Source of the DNA: Streptomyces milbemycinicus
GTDB lineage: Bacteria; Actinomycetota; Actinomycetes; Streptomycetales; Streptomycetaceae
DNA length: 33,250 nucleotides
Reading direction: 5' to 3'
Assembly (NCBI RefSeq): GCF_002154605.1
Contig: NZ_MUNE01000187.1
Location: 1-33,250, forward strand
The translations under genes and the position numbers were made by a program. The notes beneath the pieces are model-generated. The model was not told where the DNA came from, did no database searches, and saw only the letters and a list, made by a program, of their open reading frames with translations. Shown here piece after piece: positions 1-5,073 of the stretch; position 1 is the stretch's first letter, and each line of letters starts with the position of its first letter.

Positions 1-19
1 AGATGTGTATAGTAGACAG
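1..19. other. Probable sequencing-adapter remnant (Nextera mosaic end)
   Basis: The first 19 bases, AGATGTGTATAGTAGACAG, match the Tn5/Nextera mosaic end (AGATGTGTATAAGAGACAG) at 17 of 19 positions; only bases 12-13 differ. That sequence is synthetic and is a usual contaminant of contig ends, so I take this as a library artefact. Genomic sequence probably begins around base 20. A contig break here is plausible because the window opens next to a heavily repeated tRNA segment. Confidence 0.75.
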
Positions 20-60
20 CCCCCGCCTCGCCCCCGGCAAACCCTCCCGAAGAACACGAA

Positions 61-87
61 AACCCCACGGCAAATGCGCCGGGGGTT
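61..87. terminator. Hairpin terminator upstream of the tRNA
   Basis: The left arm AACCCCaCGGC and the right arm GCCGgGGGTT can form a stem of about 10 bp around a short aaatgc loop. It is probably the bidirectional terminator of a gene lying off the left edge, and it isolates the tRNA promoter that follows. The ORF over this region reads through the hairpin and into the tRNA, so I do not treat it as coding. Confidence 0.55.
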
Positions 88-97
88 GGGCATGGGG

Positions 98-103
98 TAC
101 AGT
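98..103 (+). promoter_or_regulatory. Possible -10 element of the tRNA-Gly promoter
   Basis: TACAGT fits the actinobacterial -10 pattern TANNNT and lies 36 bp upstream of the mature tRNA 5' end. No convincing -35 is visible at the expected spacing, so this is tentative. Confidence 0.35.
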
Positions 104-138
104 GTGCGACGATGCGACACCGGCGGATGGTGTCCCTC

Positions 139-212
139 GCGGGTGTAGTTTAATGGTAGAACATGAGCTTCCCAAGCTCAGAGCGCGGGTTCGATTCCCG
201 TCACCCGCTCCA
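139..212 (+). tRNA. tRNA-Gly (anticodon CCC), intact, attachment-site bearing
   Basis: The acceptor GCGGGTG (139-145) pairs with CACCCGC (202-208), followed by discriminator T and an encoded CCA (210-212). The anticodon stem TGAGC/GCTCA encloses the loop TTCCCAA, giving anticodon CCC (171-173), which reads GGG glycine codons. The T-arm is GCGGG-TTCGATT-CCCGT. This is the only copy with a 5' half (139-168). Seven downstream copies start at the anticodon loop and are not tRNAs. The 3' half, from about base 169, is therefore the core at which integrative elements recombined; tyrosine integrases commonly use this part of a tRNA. As the sole intact copy it must supply the tRNA, and each insertion has restored it. 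Confidence 0.97.
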
Positions 213-217
213 TGACG

Positions 218-259
218 AAGGCCCAGGTCAGTGACCCGGGCCTTGTTTGTTGTCTAGAC
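218..259 (+). terminator. tRNA-Gly terminator with palindrome, copied at later att sites
   Basis: AAGGCCCaGGTC pairs with GACCcGGGCCTT (218-244), followed by a T-rich tract and the 8-bp palindrome GTCTAGAC (252-259). It is a strong intrinsic terminator. The block recurs after the cores at about 1925, 3140, 9469 and 14391, so it moves with the attachment module instead of belonging only to the chromosome. Confidence 0.8.
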
Positions 260-274
260 CTCTCCATGCCTCCC

Positions 275-292
275 GTGCCCGTTGCGTGCCCG
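275..292 (+). promoter_or_regulatory. Putative P' arm-type integrase site, att site 0
   Basis: gtgcccgttgcgtgcc lies 63 bp beyond the core end. Near-identical motifs lie 61-63 bp beyond the cores at sites 2, 3 and 5. The constant distance and the internal 11-bp repetition suggest arm-type binding sites for a tyrosine integrase. The function is inferred; motif and spacing are seen directly. Confidence 0.55.
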
Positions 293-775
293 ATGGACCC
301 TGGGCCGCCTCACGCTGCGCCCGTACGCGAGCGTCGAAGACGGTCGCGCTTGGGCGCGAGCCTCGAAGATCACGGCCCTGGATCGGGCTACTGGGGGCAG
401 GTCCGAAGCCCGCCCGATCCGCGGGCCAGCGCACGAGGCCGTGGCAGCTCCAGCCCAAAGCCGTCCGCCGACCTCGGTTACTGTCTGGAGGTCCGAGAGA
501 ACTTCGCCAAGCTCTTCAAGAGCACGGCCAAGACCTCTGATGGCGACTTGTTCGCGGTAGAACGCCCATGCCAATGTTCGCCGGAGTGGCCCGGCTTGGA
601 GACGACGGCGAACGGTCACATGCTCCCGGCTCAGCCCTCCAGCCACTACAGCGTTCTCACGAACCCGGAGTCCGGACCGTTCGTCGCGCGCTGCGTCGGT
701 TGTCAGGCGCGCTATCCCGACCCTTGGGTGATCCCGCAGGGTGCGCCGATGCCTTTCGACTGGGCTCGCGATTGA
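282..775 (+). pseudogene. Unrecognised cargo ORF of cassette 1, probably frameshifted
   Basis: Two overlapping frames show coding-like third-position bias. The frame from 282 is convincing over its first 60 codons. A second frame is convincing from about 430 to the TGA at 773-775, with Arg-Glu-Asn-Phe-Ala-Lys and then a Cys-Gln-Cys and a later Cys-Val-Gly-Cys pair near the C-terminus, ending Phe-Asp-Trp-Ala-Arg-Asp. The two cysteine pairs could form a small zinc-binding site. The simplest reading is one gene broken by a frameshift near 430-480, but a single gene starting inside the second frame is also possible. I recognise no family. It fills the first cassette, between the tRNA and att site 1. 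Confidence 0.35.
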
Positions 776-830
776 GTACGGGCCAGCTGTTTGCGGTGCA
801 GCCAGCCGTACGCCCGCGATCGCGAATTCT

Positions 831-860
831 GCACCAGATGCGCACCAGATGCGCACCAGA
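831..860 (+). promoter_or_regulatory. Putative P arm-type sites (three copies), att site 1
   Basis: gcaccaga occurs three times here at an exact 11-bp period (831, 842, 853). The last copy ends 108 bp before the gatt that opens att core 1. Sites 2, 3 and 5 show the same 108-bp distance and site 4 shows 106 bp. The likely role is integrase arm binding, by inference. Confidence 0.6.
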
Positions 861-969
861 CCGAGTGGCGCACCACGGTCAATAGGGGTCGCTCAGGAGT
901 CGAGGCCGACGCTCTCACAACGTTTATTTCCGCAGCTCAGCACCGTTGTGACGACCAAACCATCCGTGA

Positions 970-1044
970 TTCCAAGCTCAGAGCGCGGGTTCGATTCCCG
1001 TCACCCGCCCCATAGCGAAAACCCAAGTCAGCGACCTGGGCCTT
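970..1044 (+). repeat. att site 1: tRNA-Gly 3'-half copy, mutated
   Basis: This copy runs from the anticodon loop to the CCA but has lost one C of the anticodon triplet (ttccaag), and its discriminator region reads ccgcccc. The following hairpin (1018-1044) is a weakened version of the tRNA terminator. The upstream sequence is the attP-type arm, not a tRNA 5' half, so it is not a tRNA. It closes cassette 1 and opens cassette 2. Confidence 0.9.
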
Positions 1045-1085
1045 TTCATAGGGACAGCCGATCGCAGCCGAAACCTCGACCGAGC

Positions 1086-1101
1086 GCATACTGGAGTATG
1101 C
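1086..1101 (+). promoter_or_regulatory. Operator palindrome over the -10 of vapBC
   Basis: GCATACT-GG-AGTATGC is a perfect 7-bp inverted repeat. Its right arm overlaps TATGCT (1097-1102), a good -10 placed so that transcription would start at or next to the ATG at 1109. A leaderless mRNA is likely, as no Shine-Dalgarno can fit. RHH antitoxins typically bind such palindromes, so autorepression by the VapB-like protein is the natural inference. Confidence 0.6.
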
Positions 1102-1108
1102 TTGACTC

Positions 1109-1357
1109 ATGTCCGCCACAACACGCATCACCGTCACCCTGCCCACCGAGCAGGTCGCCGAGTTGAGGAAGCTCACGGACAACGTGTCCGGCTATGTGGC
1201 TGAAGCGGTGGCCCGCCAGATCCGGCACCAACTCCTCGGCGACGACCTGCGGCGCCATCAAGAGGAGCAAGGCGCCTTCGCAGACGAAGAGCTGGCCGAA
1301 GCCCGCGCCAAGATCTTCGGCACCGCCGACCGTGCCGGCCATACGGACGCCGCGTGA
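1109..1357 (+). CDS. VapB-like ribbon-helix-helix antitoxin
   Basis: This 82-aa protein has an N-terminal ribbon-helix-helix fold at residues 1-45: a short beta strand with Thr-Arg-Ile-Thr-Val-Thr-Leu-Pro, then two helices separated by a turn at Asn-Val-Ser-Gly. An acidic, alanine-rich tail (residues 48-82) is the kind of segment that wraps a cognate toxin. The stop overlaps the GTG start of the PIN-domain gene by 4 bp, so the two are translationally coupled. The protein should bind DNA as a dimer, probably at the palindrome just upstream, and neutralise the toxin. Antitoxin identity rests on the fold plus the partner. Confidence 0.85.
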   Translation: MSATTRITVTLPTEQVAELRKLTDNVSGYVAEAVARQIRHQLLGDDLRRHQEEQGAFADEELAEARAKIFGTADRAGHTDAA

Positions 1358-1755
1358 GCACACACTTTGAGACCGTCGTCCTGGACTCCCAGGGACTGTC
1401 CGCCTGGGTTGCCCAGGACCGCAAAGTTCTCGCGATGTTTCAGGTGTTCCACGGGATGGGGGCTGATCTCGTCGTCAGCGCCAACACCATCGTCGAAGTC
1501 AGCCATTCGCGAGTGAACCTCCCACGCCTGAACTGGGCCCTCTCACGGGTCAAGGTCGAACCCGTCACCGAACAGGCAGCCAAGGCTGCCGCCGAACTAC
1601 TCAAGTCGGCAGGACTGCACGGGCACAAATACGCGATCGACGCCACCGTCGCTGAGGCAGCACTACGCCAGCCGCCACCAGTCGCCGTACTCACCTCCGA
1701 CACCGACGACATGGCCAAGCTCTGCAATGACCGCGTGCGACTGATCGCCCTATGA
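1354..1755 (+). CDS. VapC-like PIN-domain toxin (putative ribonuclease)
   Basis: This 133-aa protein has the acidic residues of a PIN nuclease in order: Asp11 in the first strand (Val-Val-Leu-Asp-Ser), Glu48 (Asn-Thr-Ile-Val-Glu-Val), Asp96 (Ala-Ile-Asp-Ala-Thr) and Asp116/Asp118/Asp119 (Thr-Ser-Asp-Thr-Asp-Asp). These coordinate Mg2+ or Mn2+, and VapC toxins use them to cut tRNA or rRNA. Length is normal for the family and no residue is missing, so it is probably active. The GTG start at 1354 overlaps the antitoxin stop. It is the only complete, unbroken textbook TA pair in the array. The target RNA cannot be predicted. Confidence 0.87.
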   Translation: MSTHFETVVLDSQGLSAWVAQDRKVLAMFQVFHGMGADLVVSANTIVEVSHSRVNLPRLNWALSRVKVEPVTEQAAKAAAELLKSAGLHGHKYAIDATVAEAALRQPPPVAVLTSDTDDMAKLCNDRVRLIAL

Positions 1756-1796
1756 GGTGCGGGCCTCTTAAGGTAGACAGATGCGCGGTGGACGAC

Positions 1797-1815
1797 GCAC
1801 TAGATCCGCACCAGA
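1797..1815 (+). promoter_or_regulatory. Putative P arm-type sites, att site 2
   Basis: There is one perfect gcaccaga (1808-1815), and 11 bp upstream a one-mismatch copy, gcactaga (1797-1804). The last base is 108 bp before the gatt of core 2. Immediately downstream is the block gcggtaaacaccggtca, also found at site 3. Confidence 0.55.
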
Positions 1816-1924
1816 TAGGGCGGTAAACACCGGTCAGTGACGGGTACTGCAGCGGGTACACCAGCTTGCTGTCGGCACTCGTTTACACTGGTCAGCGGCA
1901 TGTTCAGCACCGACGGCCCGGTGA

Positions 1925-2000
1925 TTCCCAAGCTCAGAGCGCGGGTTCGATTCCCGTCACCCGCTCCACGACGAAGGCCCAGGTCAACGACCCGGGCCTT
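1925..2000 (+). repeat. att site 2: tRNA-Gly 3'-half copy plus terminator
   Basis: The core 1925-1968 is identical to tRNA bases 169-212, including the CCA. The terminator hairpin follows at 1974-2000, with only loop-proximal changes. The 5' tRNA half is absent and replaced by the attP-type arm. It closes the vapBC cassette. Confidence 0.95.
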
Positions 2001-2029
2001 GTTTGTTGTCCAGCCCTCTCCGTGGCCCC

Positions 2030-2048
2030 GTGCCCGTTGCGTGCCAGA
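2030..2048 (+). promoter_or_regulatory. Putative P' arm-type site, att site 2
   Basis: gtgcccgttgcgtgccaga begins 62 bp beyond the core end. Similarity to the site 5 P' side continues downstream for about 50 bp (tgccgaccg, tcgcct), so a longer P' arm is conserved. Confidence 0.55.
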
Positions 2049-2257
2049 TCAGGCGCTAGGCATGCCGACCGATCGCCTTGCCAAGCCGGGCGGGCCGACT
2101 CCTCCCCCTCTCAGTCAAGACGACTCGCCGCCGTCAAAGTGGCGGCGGTCAGCAGCCCGCCGAGTGAGCTGAAGCGGACCATCTCCATGCGCACGAGAGG
2201 GACGAACACGTACCGTAGGGCGCACAGCGGACCTGCCGATCCTTACTGGAGACCGCG

Positions 2258-2656
2258 ATGACCACGCCCGAACATCCGATGCACGACATCGCCGACAGTG
2301 ATCCGGAAGCCCACCGCATCGCCCAGCCGGCGAGCACACCTGAGGAACTGCGCGCTGCTCTTGCGCTGATCGCCCCGGACGCACTGCCGACATTTGATGC
2401 CGAGCGCGCCGCGGCACTCCGGCAGTCCCGAGAGCAGGTGAGCGCGGCACCCATGCGTCGCTTCGTCGGGCAGTGGGCCGTCTACGTGGCCGTCGAGCGC
2501 CACCCGGACCGAGCCGCCCGCCTGCGGGCGCTGGAAGCCCGTGCGGCCGAGACCGACGATCTCCACGAGGCTCGCGAACTTGCGGCGGAGATCGGCCGCA
2601 TCCTTGACAAAGCATGCGCTGAAGCCGGCATCGACCAGGAGCAGGGAGCAGCGTGA
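2258..2656 (+). CDS. DUF6247-like protein, putative antitoxin of a RelE-like pair
   Basis: This 132-aa, mostly helical, acidic protein begins at an ATG with ggag 10 bp upstream. After a variable N-terminus, residues 27-60 (Thr-Pro-Glu-Glu-Leu-Arg-Ala-Ala-Leu) and 67-115 (Met-Arg-Arg-Phe-Val-Gly-Gln-Trp-Ala-Val) form the conserved part, shared with the paralogue at 4342. I assign DUF6247 from memory of that actinobacterial family. The gene overlaps by 4 bp a small RelE-like ORF, and the same two-gene order recurs at 4342-4990. A small acidic protein coupled to a small basic-fold partner suggests an antitoxin role, which is inference. No DNA-binding motif is evident. Confidence 0.7.
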   Translation: MTTPEHPMHDIADSDPEAHRIAQPASTPEELRAALALIAPDALPTFDAERAAALRQSREQVSAAPMRRFVGQWAVYVAVERHPDRAARLRALEARAAETDDLHEARELAAEIGRILDKACAEAGIDQEQGAA

Positions 2657-2943
2657 GCGACCGGGACCCATGGCGTTGGGAGTATGACCCGGACGCCGAG
2701 CACGTCGTGTCGGGCCTGCCCCCGCAGGTGGTCGCCGAGGTTGAACGCCTTGCGGGAGAGATGGTTGCACTGGCCGACGTCGGCGTTGACGTCACGGATC
2801 TCGGTCAAGGACCGCGACGGGGCGTGCCGGGCGGAGTGCGGCGCATCCCCCTGCTCGTCGACGGCTGGTTCTACGCGCTGCCCCTCCCCCGGCTGCGCCT
2901 CATCGCGATCACGCGAGTGATCCCCCCATTCTCCGATCTTTAG
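2653..2943 (+). CDS. RelE/ParE-like small protein, putative toxin
   Basis: This 96-aa protein starts at a GTG overlapping the previous stop. It has an N-terminal Trp-Arg-Trp-Glu-Tyr-Asp-Pro-Asp-Ala-Glu segment and a helix of the form Pro-Gln-Val-Val-Ala-Glu-Val-Glu-Arg-Leu. The C-terminal beta strands carry Gly-Gly-Val-Arg-Arg-Ile-Pro and Gly-Trp-Phe-Tyr-Ala-Leu-Pro, then Leu-Arg-Leu-Ile-Ala-Ile-Thr-Arg-Val. A helix pair followed by antiparallel strands carrying Arg and Tyr is how RelE/ParE toxins are built. The catalytic set cannot be confirmed by eye. Pairing with the DUF6247-like gene and duplication of the pair at site 4 support a TA unit. Confidence 0.62.
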   Translation: MSDRDPWRWEYDPDAEHVVSGLPPQVVAEVERLAGEMVALADVGVDVTDLGQGPRRGVPGGVRRIPLLVDGWFYALPLPRLRLIAITRVIPPFSDL

Positions 2944-3011
2944 CAGGTGAACAAATCTCGCTTCGAGGGACTGGACCCCAGCGCGGACTGGTCGGCAGTG
3001 CGCCAGGTTCC

Positions 3012-3030
3012 GCACCAGAAGCGCACCAGA
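3012..3030 (+). promoter_or_regulatory. Putative P arm-type sites, att site 3
   Basis: Two gcaccaga copies lie at 3012 and 3023 (11-bp period). The second ends 108 bp before the gatt of core 3. Confidence 0.6.
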
Positions 3031-3139
3031 TAGAGCGGTAAACAGCGGTCAATAACGGGTACTGCGGCAGGCGTGGCCGCTTGCCCACAGCACCCATTCG
3101 CGCTGGTCAACAACATAATCCGTGCTGACTGCCCGGTGA

Positions 3140-3209
3140 TTCCCAGAGCGCGGGTTCGATTCCCGTCACCCGCTCCACTACGAAGGCCCAGGTCAGCGAC
3201 CCGGGCCTT
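3140..3209 (+). repeat. att site 3: tRNA-Gly 3'-half copy with 5-bp deletion, plus terminator
   Basis: The core reads ttcccagagcgcggg, so five bases of the anticodon stem (aagct) are missing compared with sites 0, 2, 4, 5 and 6. The remainder to the CCA at 3177 is identical, and the terminator hairpin (3183-3209) and GTCTAGAC palindrome follow. The deletion lies where strand exchange would be expected, so this site may be inactive. Confidence 0.92.
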
Positions 3210-3237
3210 GTTTGTCGTCTAGACCTCTTCGTGCTCC

Positions 3238-3257
3238 CGCGCCCGCTGCGTGCCCGT
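3238..3257 (+). promoter_or_regulatory. Putative P' arm-type site, att site 3
   Basis: cgcgcccgctgcgtgcccgt begins 61 bp past the core end and matches the site 0 and site 2 motifs at most positions. Confidence 0.45.
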
Positions 3258-3314
3258 GCTGTGTTTCGGAGTCGGTCAGCGTCTCGGTACGCGGGCGCAG
3301 AGGACACCCCCTTC

Positions 3315-3653
3315 TCAGGCGACGGTGTACTCGGCATCCCCGAAGTCCGCGACTACGCGCAGCCGACCTCCGAGTGCTTCGACATAGGAGCGGATGGTGG
3401 CCAACTCGGCACGGTCCAGTTCGCCGTGCTCGATCGCCGAGACCCGAGGCGCCGAGACTCCCATCGACGCGGCAACTTGGCGCTGGGTCAGCGCCTGCTC
3501 GCGCCGGACCTCTGCGAGCTTGTGAGCGCGCACCTCGGCAGTCAGCCGGTCCATCGCCGCCTGCTTTTCCTCCGCCGATCGCACCGGCAGCCCGGCAGTC
3601 TCGCGCCGCTCACGCGCCCTGCGCTTGGCCTCCTCCCAGCTGACCGTGCTCAT
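3315..3653 (-). CDS. HigA-like XRE antitoxin
   Basis: This 112-aa protein has a helical N-terminus rich in Arg and Glu and a Cro/CI-type helix-turn-helix at residues 53-90 (Leu-Thr-Gln-Arg-Gln-Val-Ala, then Ser-Ala-Pro-Arg-Val-Ser-Ala-Ile-Glu). It ends with the beta segment Gly-Gly-Arg-Leu-Arg-Val-Val-Ala-Asp-Phe typical of HigA partners of actinobacterial HigB. Its ATG overlaps the stop of the upstream toxin remnant (ATGA, 3650-3653), giving the toxin-first HigBA order. The gene is complete and should still bind its operator, probably the palindrome at 3870-3887. With the toxin truncated it is effectively an orphan antitoxin. Confidence 0.85.
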   Translation of the reverse strand: MSTVSWEEAKRRARERRETAGLPVRSAEEKQAAMDRLTAEVRAHKLAEVRREQALTQRQVAASMGVSAPRVSAIEHGELDRAELATIRSYVEALGGRLRVVADFGDAEYTVA

Positions 3654-3865
3654 TCATACTCCCTGGTTTCAGGATCGGCCAGATGCGCCTGGTAGCGCTT
3701 CTCGGCGATCGGGATGTTGGTCTCGTACCAGCCCTGCCAGTTTCCAGCTTTGTCGCCGACCACCAGAAGCACCGCCCGCCGCACCGGATCGAACGCGAAG
3801 AGGATCCGGATCTCACTGGCACCTGACGACCCTGGCCTCAGCTCCTCCAAGTTGAGCCGCGGCAT
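3650..3865 (-). pseudogene. HigB/RelE-type toxin, N-terminal half deleted
   Basis: From the ATG at 3865 the frame encodes 71 aa that match the C-terminal two thirds of a HigB/Gp49-type toxin: Glu-Glu-Leu-Arg-Pro-Gly-Ser, Glu-Ile-Arg-Ile-Leu-Phe-Ala-Phe-Asp, Val-Val-Gly-Asp-Lys-Ala-Gly-Asn-Trp, then Tyr...Ile-Pro-Ile-Ala-Glu-Lys-Arg-Tyr. Family members carry about 40-50 residues before the Leu-Arg-Pro-Gly-Ser segment; here they are absent and the frame runs straight into an operator-like palindrome. The frame can be extended to 3910, but that adds no family-like sequence. I infer an internal deletion that fused the promoter and first codons to the toxin's second half. It is probably inactive as an RNase. 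Confidence 0.75.
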
Positions 3866-3869
3866 CGAT

Positions 3870-3887
3870 GTTAATGCAAGCGTTAAC
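3870..3887 (-). promoter_or_regulatory. Operator-like palindrome of the higBA module
   Basis: GTTAATGCAAGCGTTAAC is a near-perfect 18-bp dyad: 5-bp GTTAA/TTAAC ends plus an inner GC/GC pair. It ends 4 bp before the toxin-remnant ATG. Its AT-richness stands out, and XRE antitoxins bind dyads of this size, so it is probably the HigA autoregulatory operator. Confidence 0.55.
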
Positions 3888-3929
3888 TCGTCATGCCCGG
3901 ACCACCTCACGCACGATCACATGAGTACC

Positions 3930-3948
3930 GTGCCAGATGCGTGCCAGA
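3930..3948 (+). promoter_or_regulatory. Putative P arm-type sites, att site 4
   Basis: gtgccaga occurs at 3930 and 3941 (11-bp period), ending 106 bp before the gatt of core 4. This spelling links the gcaccaga P-arm motif with the gtgcccg/gtgccaga P'-arm motif, supporting a common binding protein. Confidence 0.58.
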
Positions 3949-4055
3949 ACGAGCGGTGAACCACGGTCGACACGGGCAACCATCAGCCGCGCTCAAGTCA
4001 CCCTTGTACTCGTTTCCGCTGGTCAACACCGTGGCCTGTCTCCATCACCCGGTGA

Positions 4056-4134
4056 TTCCCAAGCTCAGAGCGCGGGTTCGATTCCCGTCACCCGCTCCAC
4101 ACACAGCAGAGCCCCAGGCCACCGGCCCGGGGCT
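4056..4134 (+). repeat. att site 4: tRNA-Gly 3'-half copy with a different terminator
   Basis: The core 4056-4099 is identical to tRNA bases 169-212. The hairpin that follows (4110-4134, AGCCCCaGGCC/GGCCcGGGGCT) has the same architecture but a different sequence from the one at sites 0, 2, 3, 5 and 6. No GTCTAGAC palindrome or P' motif follows. This cassette therefore came from a different element lineage or host context. Confidence 0.9.
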
Positions 4135-4341
4135 TTGCCGTTGCTCGGGGCCGCTGGCCCCTCTGGCGACTCGCGACAACGCACCAAAACCCACCACAAC
4201 GCGATCACGCTTGGGCCAGAGCGATCGAGACGCGTCGGGCCTTGTGTGGCGAACGAGGCGCGGGCGTAGGCTCAGCCCAGCGTCCGCACCAACGGCCAGG
4301 CTCACGATGACCACGTAGACCGCCGCCCAGGAGACGTTCCG

Positions 4342-4695
4342 ATGACCGAGCAGCCCTCTGCCCCCGACGGGCCCCTGAGCCCCATGCCGGCGCTCACTCC
4401 GGCAGCGCTCCGGGCAGCGGTTGCCCAGATCGCCCCCGCCCAGTTGCCTTCCTTCATCGAGCACCTCGACCGCGCGGTTGAACAAGCCGCCACTCAGAGC
4501 ACTATCGCTCCGTTGCGTACCTTCCTGCTGTGGTGGGGAGAATTCGTTGCCATCCAGCGCTACCCCGCGCGAGCCGCCCGCCTGCGCGAACTCGAAGCCG
4601 CAGCGGAAGAAGCAACGGACCTCGAGGCCCTGCGTTCCGCACTCGCTGGAATGCGACAGATCACAGATCTGGCGCACCGCGAGATCTCCGCGTGA
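4342..4695 (+). CDS. DUF6247-like protein, paralogue of the gene at 2258
   Basis: This 117-aa protein begins at an ATG preceded by ggagac, as in its paralogue. The shared pattern is Leu-Arg-Ala-Ala-Val...Ile-Ala-Pro-Ala-Gln-Leu-Pro, then Ile-Ala-Pro-Leu-Arg-Thr-Phe-Leu-Leu-Trp-Trp-Gly, then Arg-Ala-Ala-Arg-Leu-Arg-Glu-Leu-Glu-Ala. The stop overlaps the GTG of a RelE-like ORF, reproducing the two-gene order of cassette 3. Divergence from the 2258 copy is substantial, so they arrived separately and did not arise by a recent local duplication. If it is an antitoxin, its partner here is broken. Confidence 0.68.
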   Translation: MTEQPSAPDGPLSPMPALTPAALRAAVAQIAPAQLPSFIEHLDRAVEQAATQSTIAPLRTFLLWWGEFVAIQRYPARAARLRELEAAAEEATDLEALRSALAGMRQITDLAHREISA

Positions 4696-4990
4696 GCGAT
4701 GACTGGACCTGGGACTACGACCCCGATGCCGAGCATGTCGTGGGCGGCCTGCCGCACGAAGTCGTGGCCGAGGTAGAGCGCTTGGCTGAACACATCCCCG
4801 GCACAGCCCGTGCCGTCACGGACGCGCGGTTGCGCGTTGTTGCCGAGTTGCGACTCCAGCCGAGCGCTTCCCCAACTGCGCCTTCCTGATGCGGAGTACG
4901 CCGCGCGCCCATCACGCGGTGACGACCGTGTGATGCCGATCTTCTCGCCCCGCAACGACGCCGCATGGCACCGTCTCGCATCCGACGCGG
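4692..4990 (+). pseudogene. Broken RelE-like toxin partner, frameshifted
   Basis: The GTG start and first 32 codons closely match the 96-aa ORF at 2653: Trp-Thr-Trp-Asp-Tyr-Asp-Pro-Asp-Ala-Glu-His-Val-Val, then Glu-Val-Val-Ala-Glu-Val-Glu-Arg-Leu. After about codon 35 similarity in this frame ends, and a stop comes at 4889. The neighbouring frame then shows Ala-Leu-Pro-Gln-Leu-Arg-Leu and, later, Asp-Arg-Val-Met-Pro-Ile-Phe-Ser, resembling the C-terminus of the intact copy. This indicates frameshift and indel decay across the C-terminal strands. The product should be non-toxic. Confidence 0.65.
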
Positions 4991-5073
4991 AAGCCCTGAC
5001 ACCGCACGATGCCGGCTCCGGGACAGGTCGTGGGAGTGGCAACCGCAGGTCGTCTGGGGGAACGGCTGCCGGC

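Noticed and set aside
254..856. 200-aa minus-strand ORF opposite cassette 1 cargo
   Set aside because: Plus-strand third-position bias is better in the 430-775 part, the minus ORF runs into the terminator and arm region, and no family-like motif is seen. It cannot be fully excluded.
937..1182. Minus-strand ORFs crossing the att sites with Asp-Gly-Asn-Arg-Thr-Arg-Ala-type residues
   Set aside because: They are mistranslations of the tRNA 3' half, which gives the same peptide at every copy. They are not genes.
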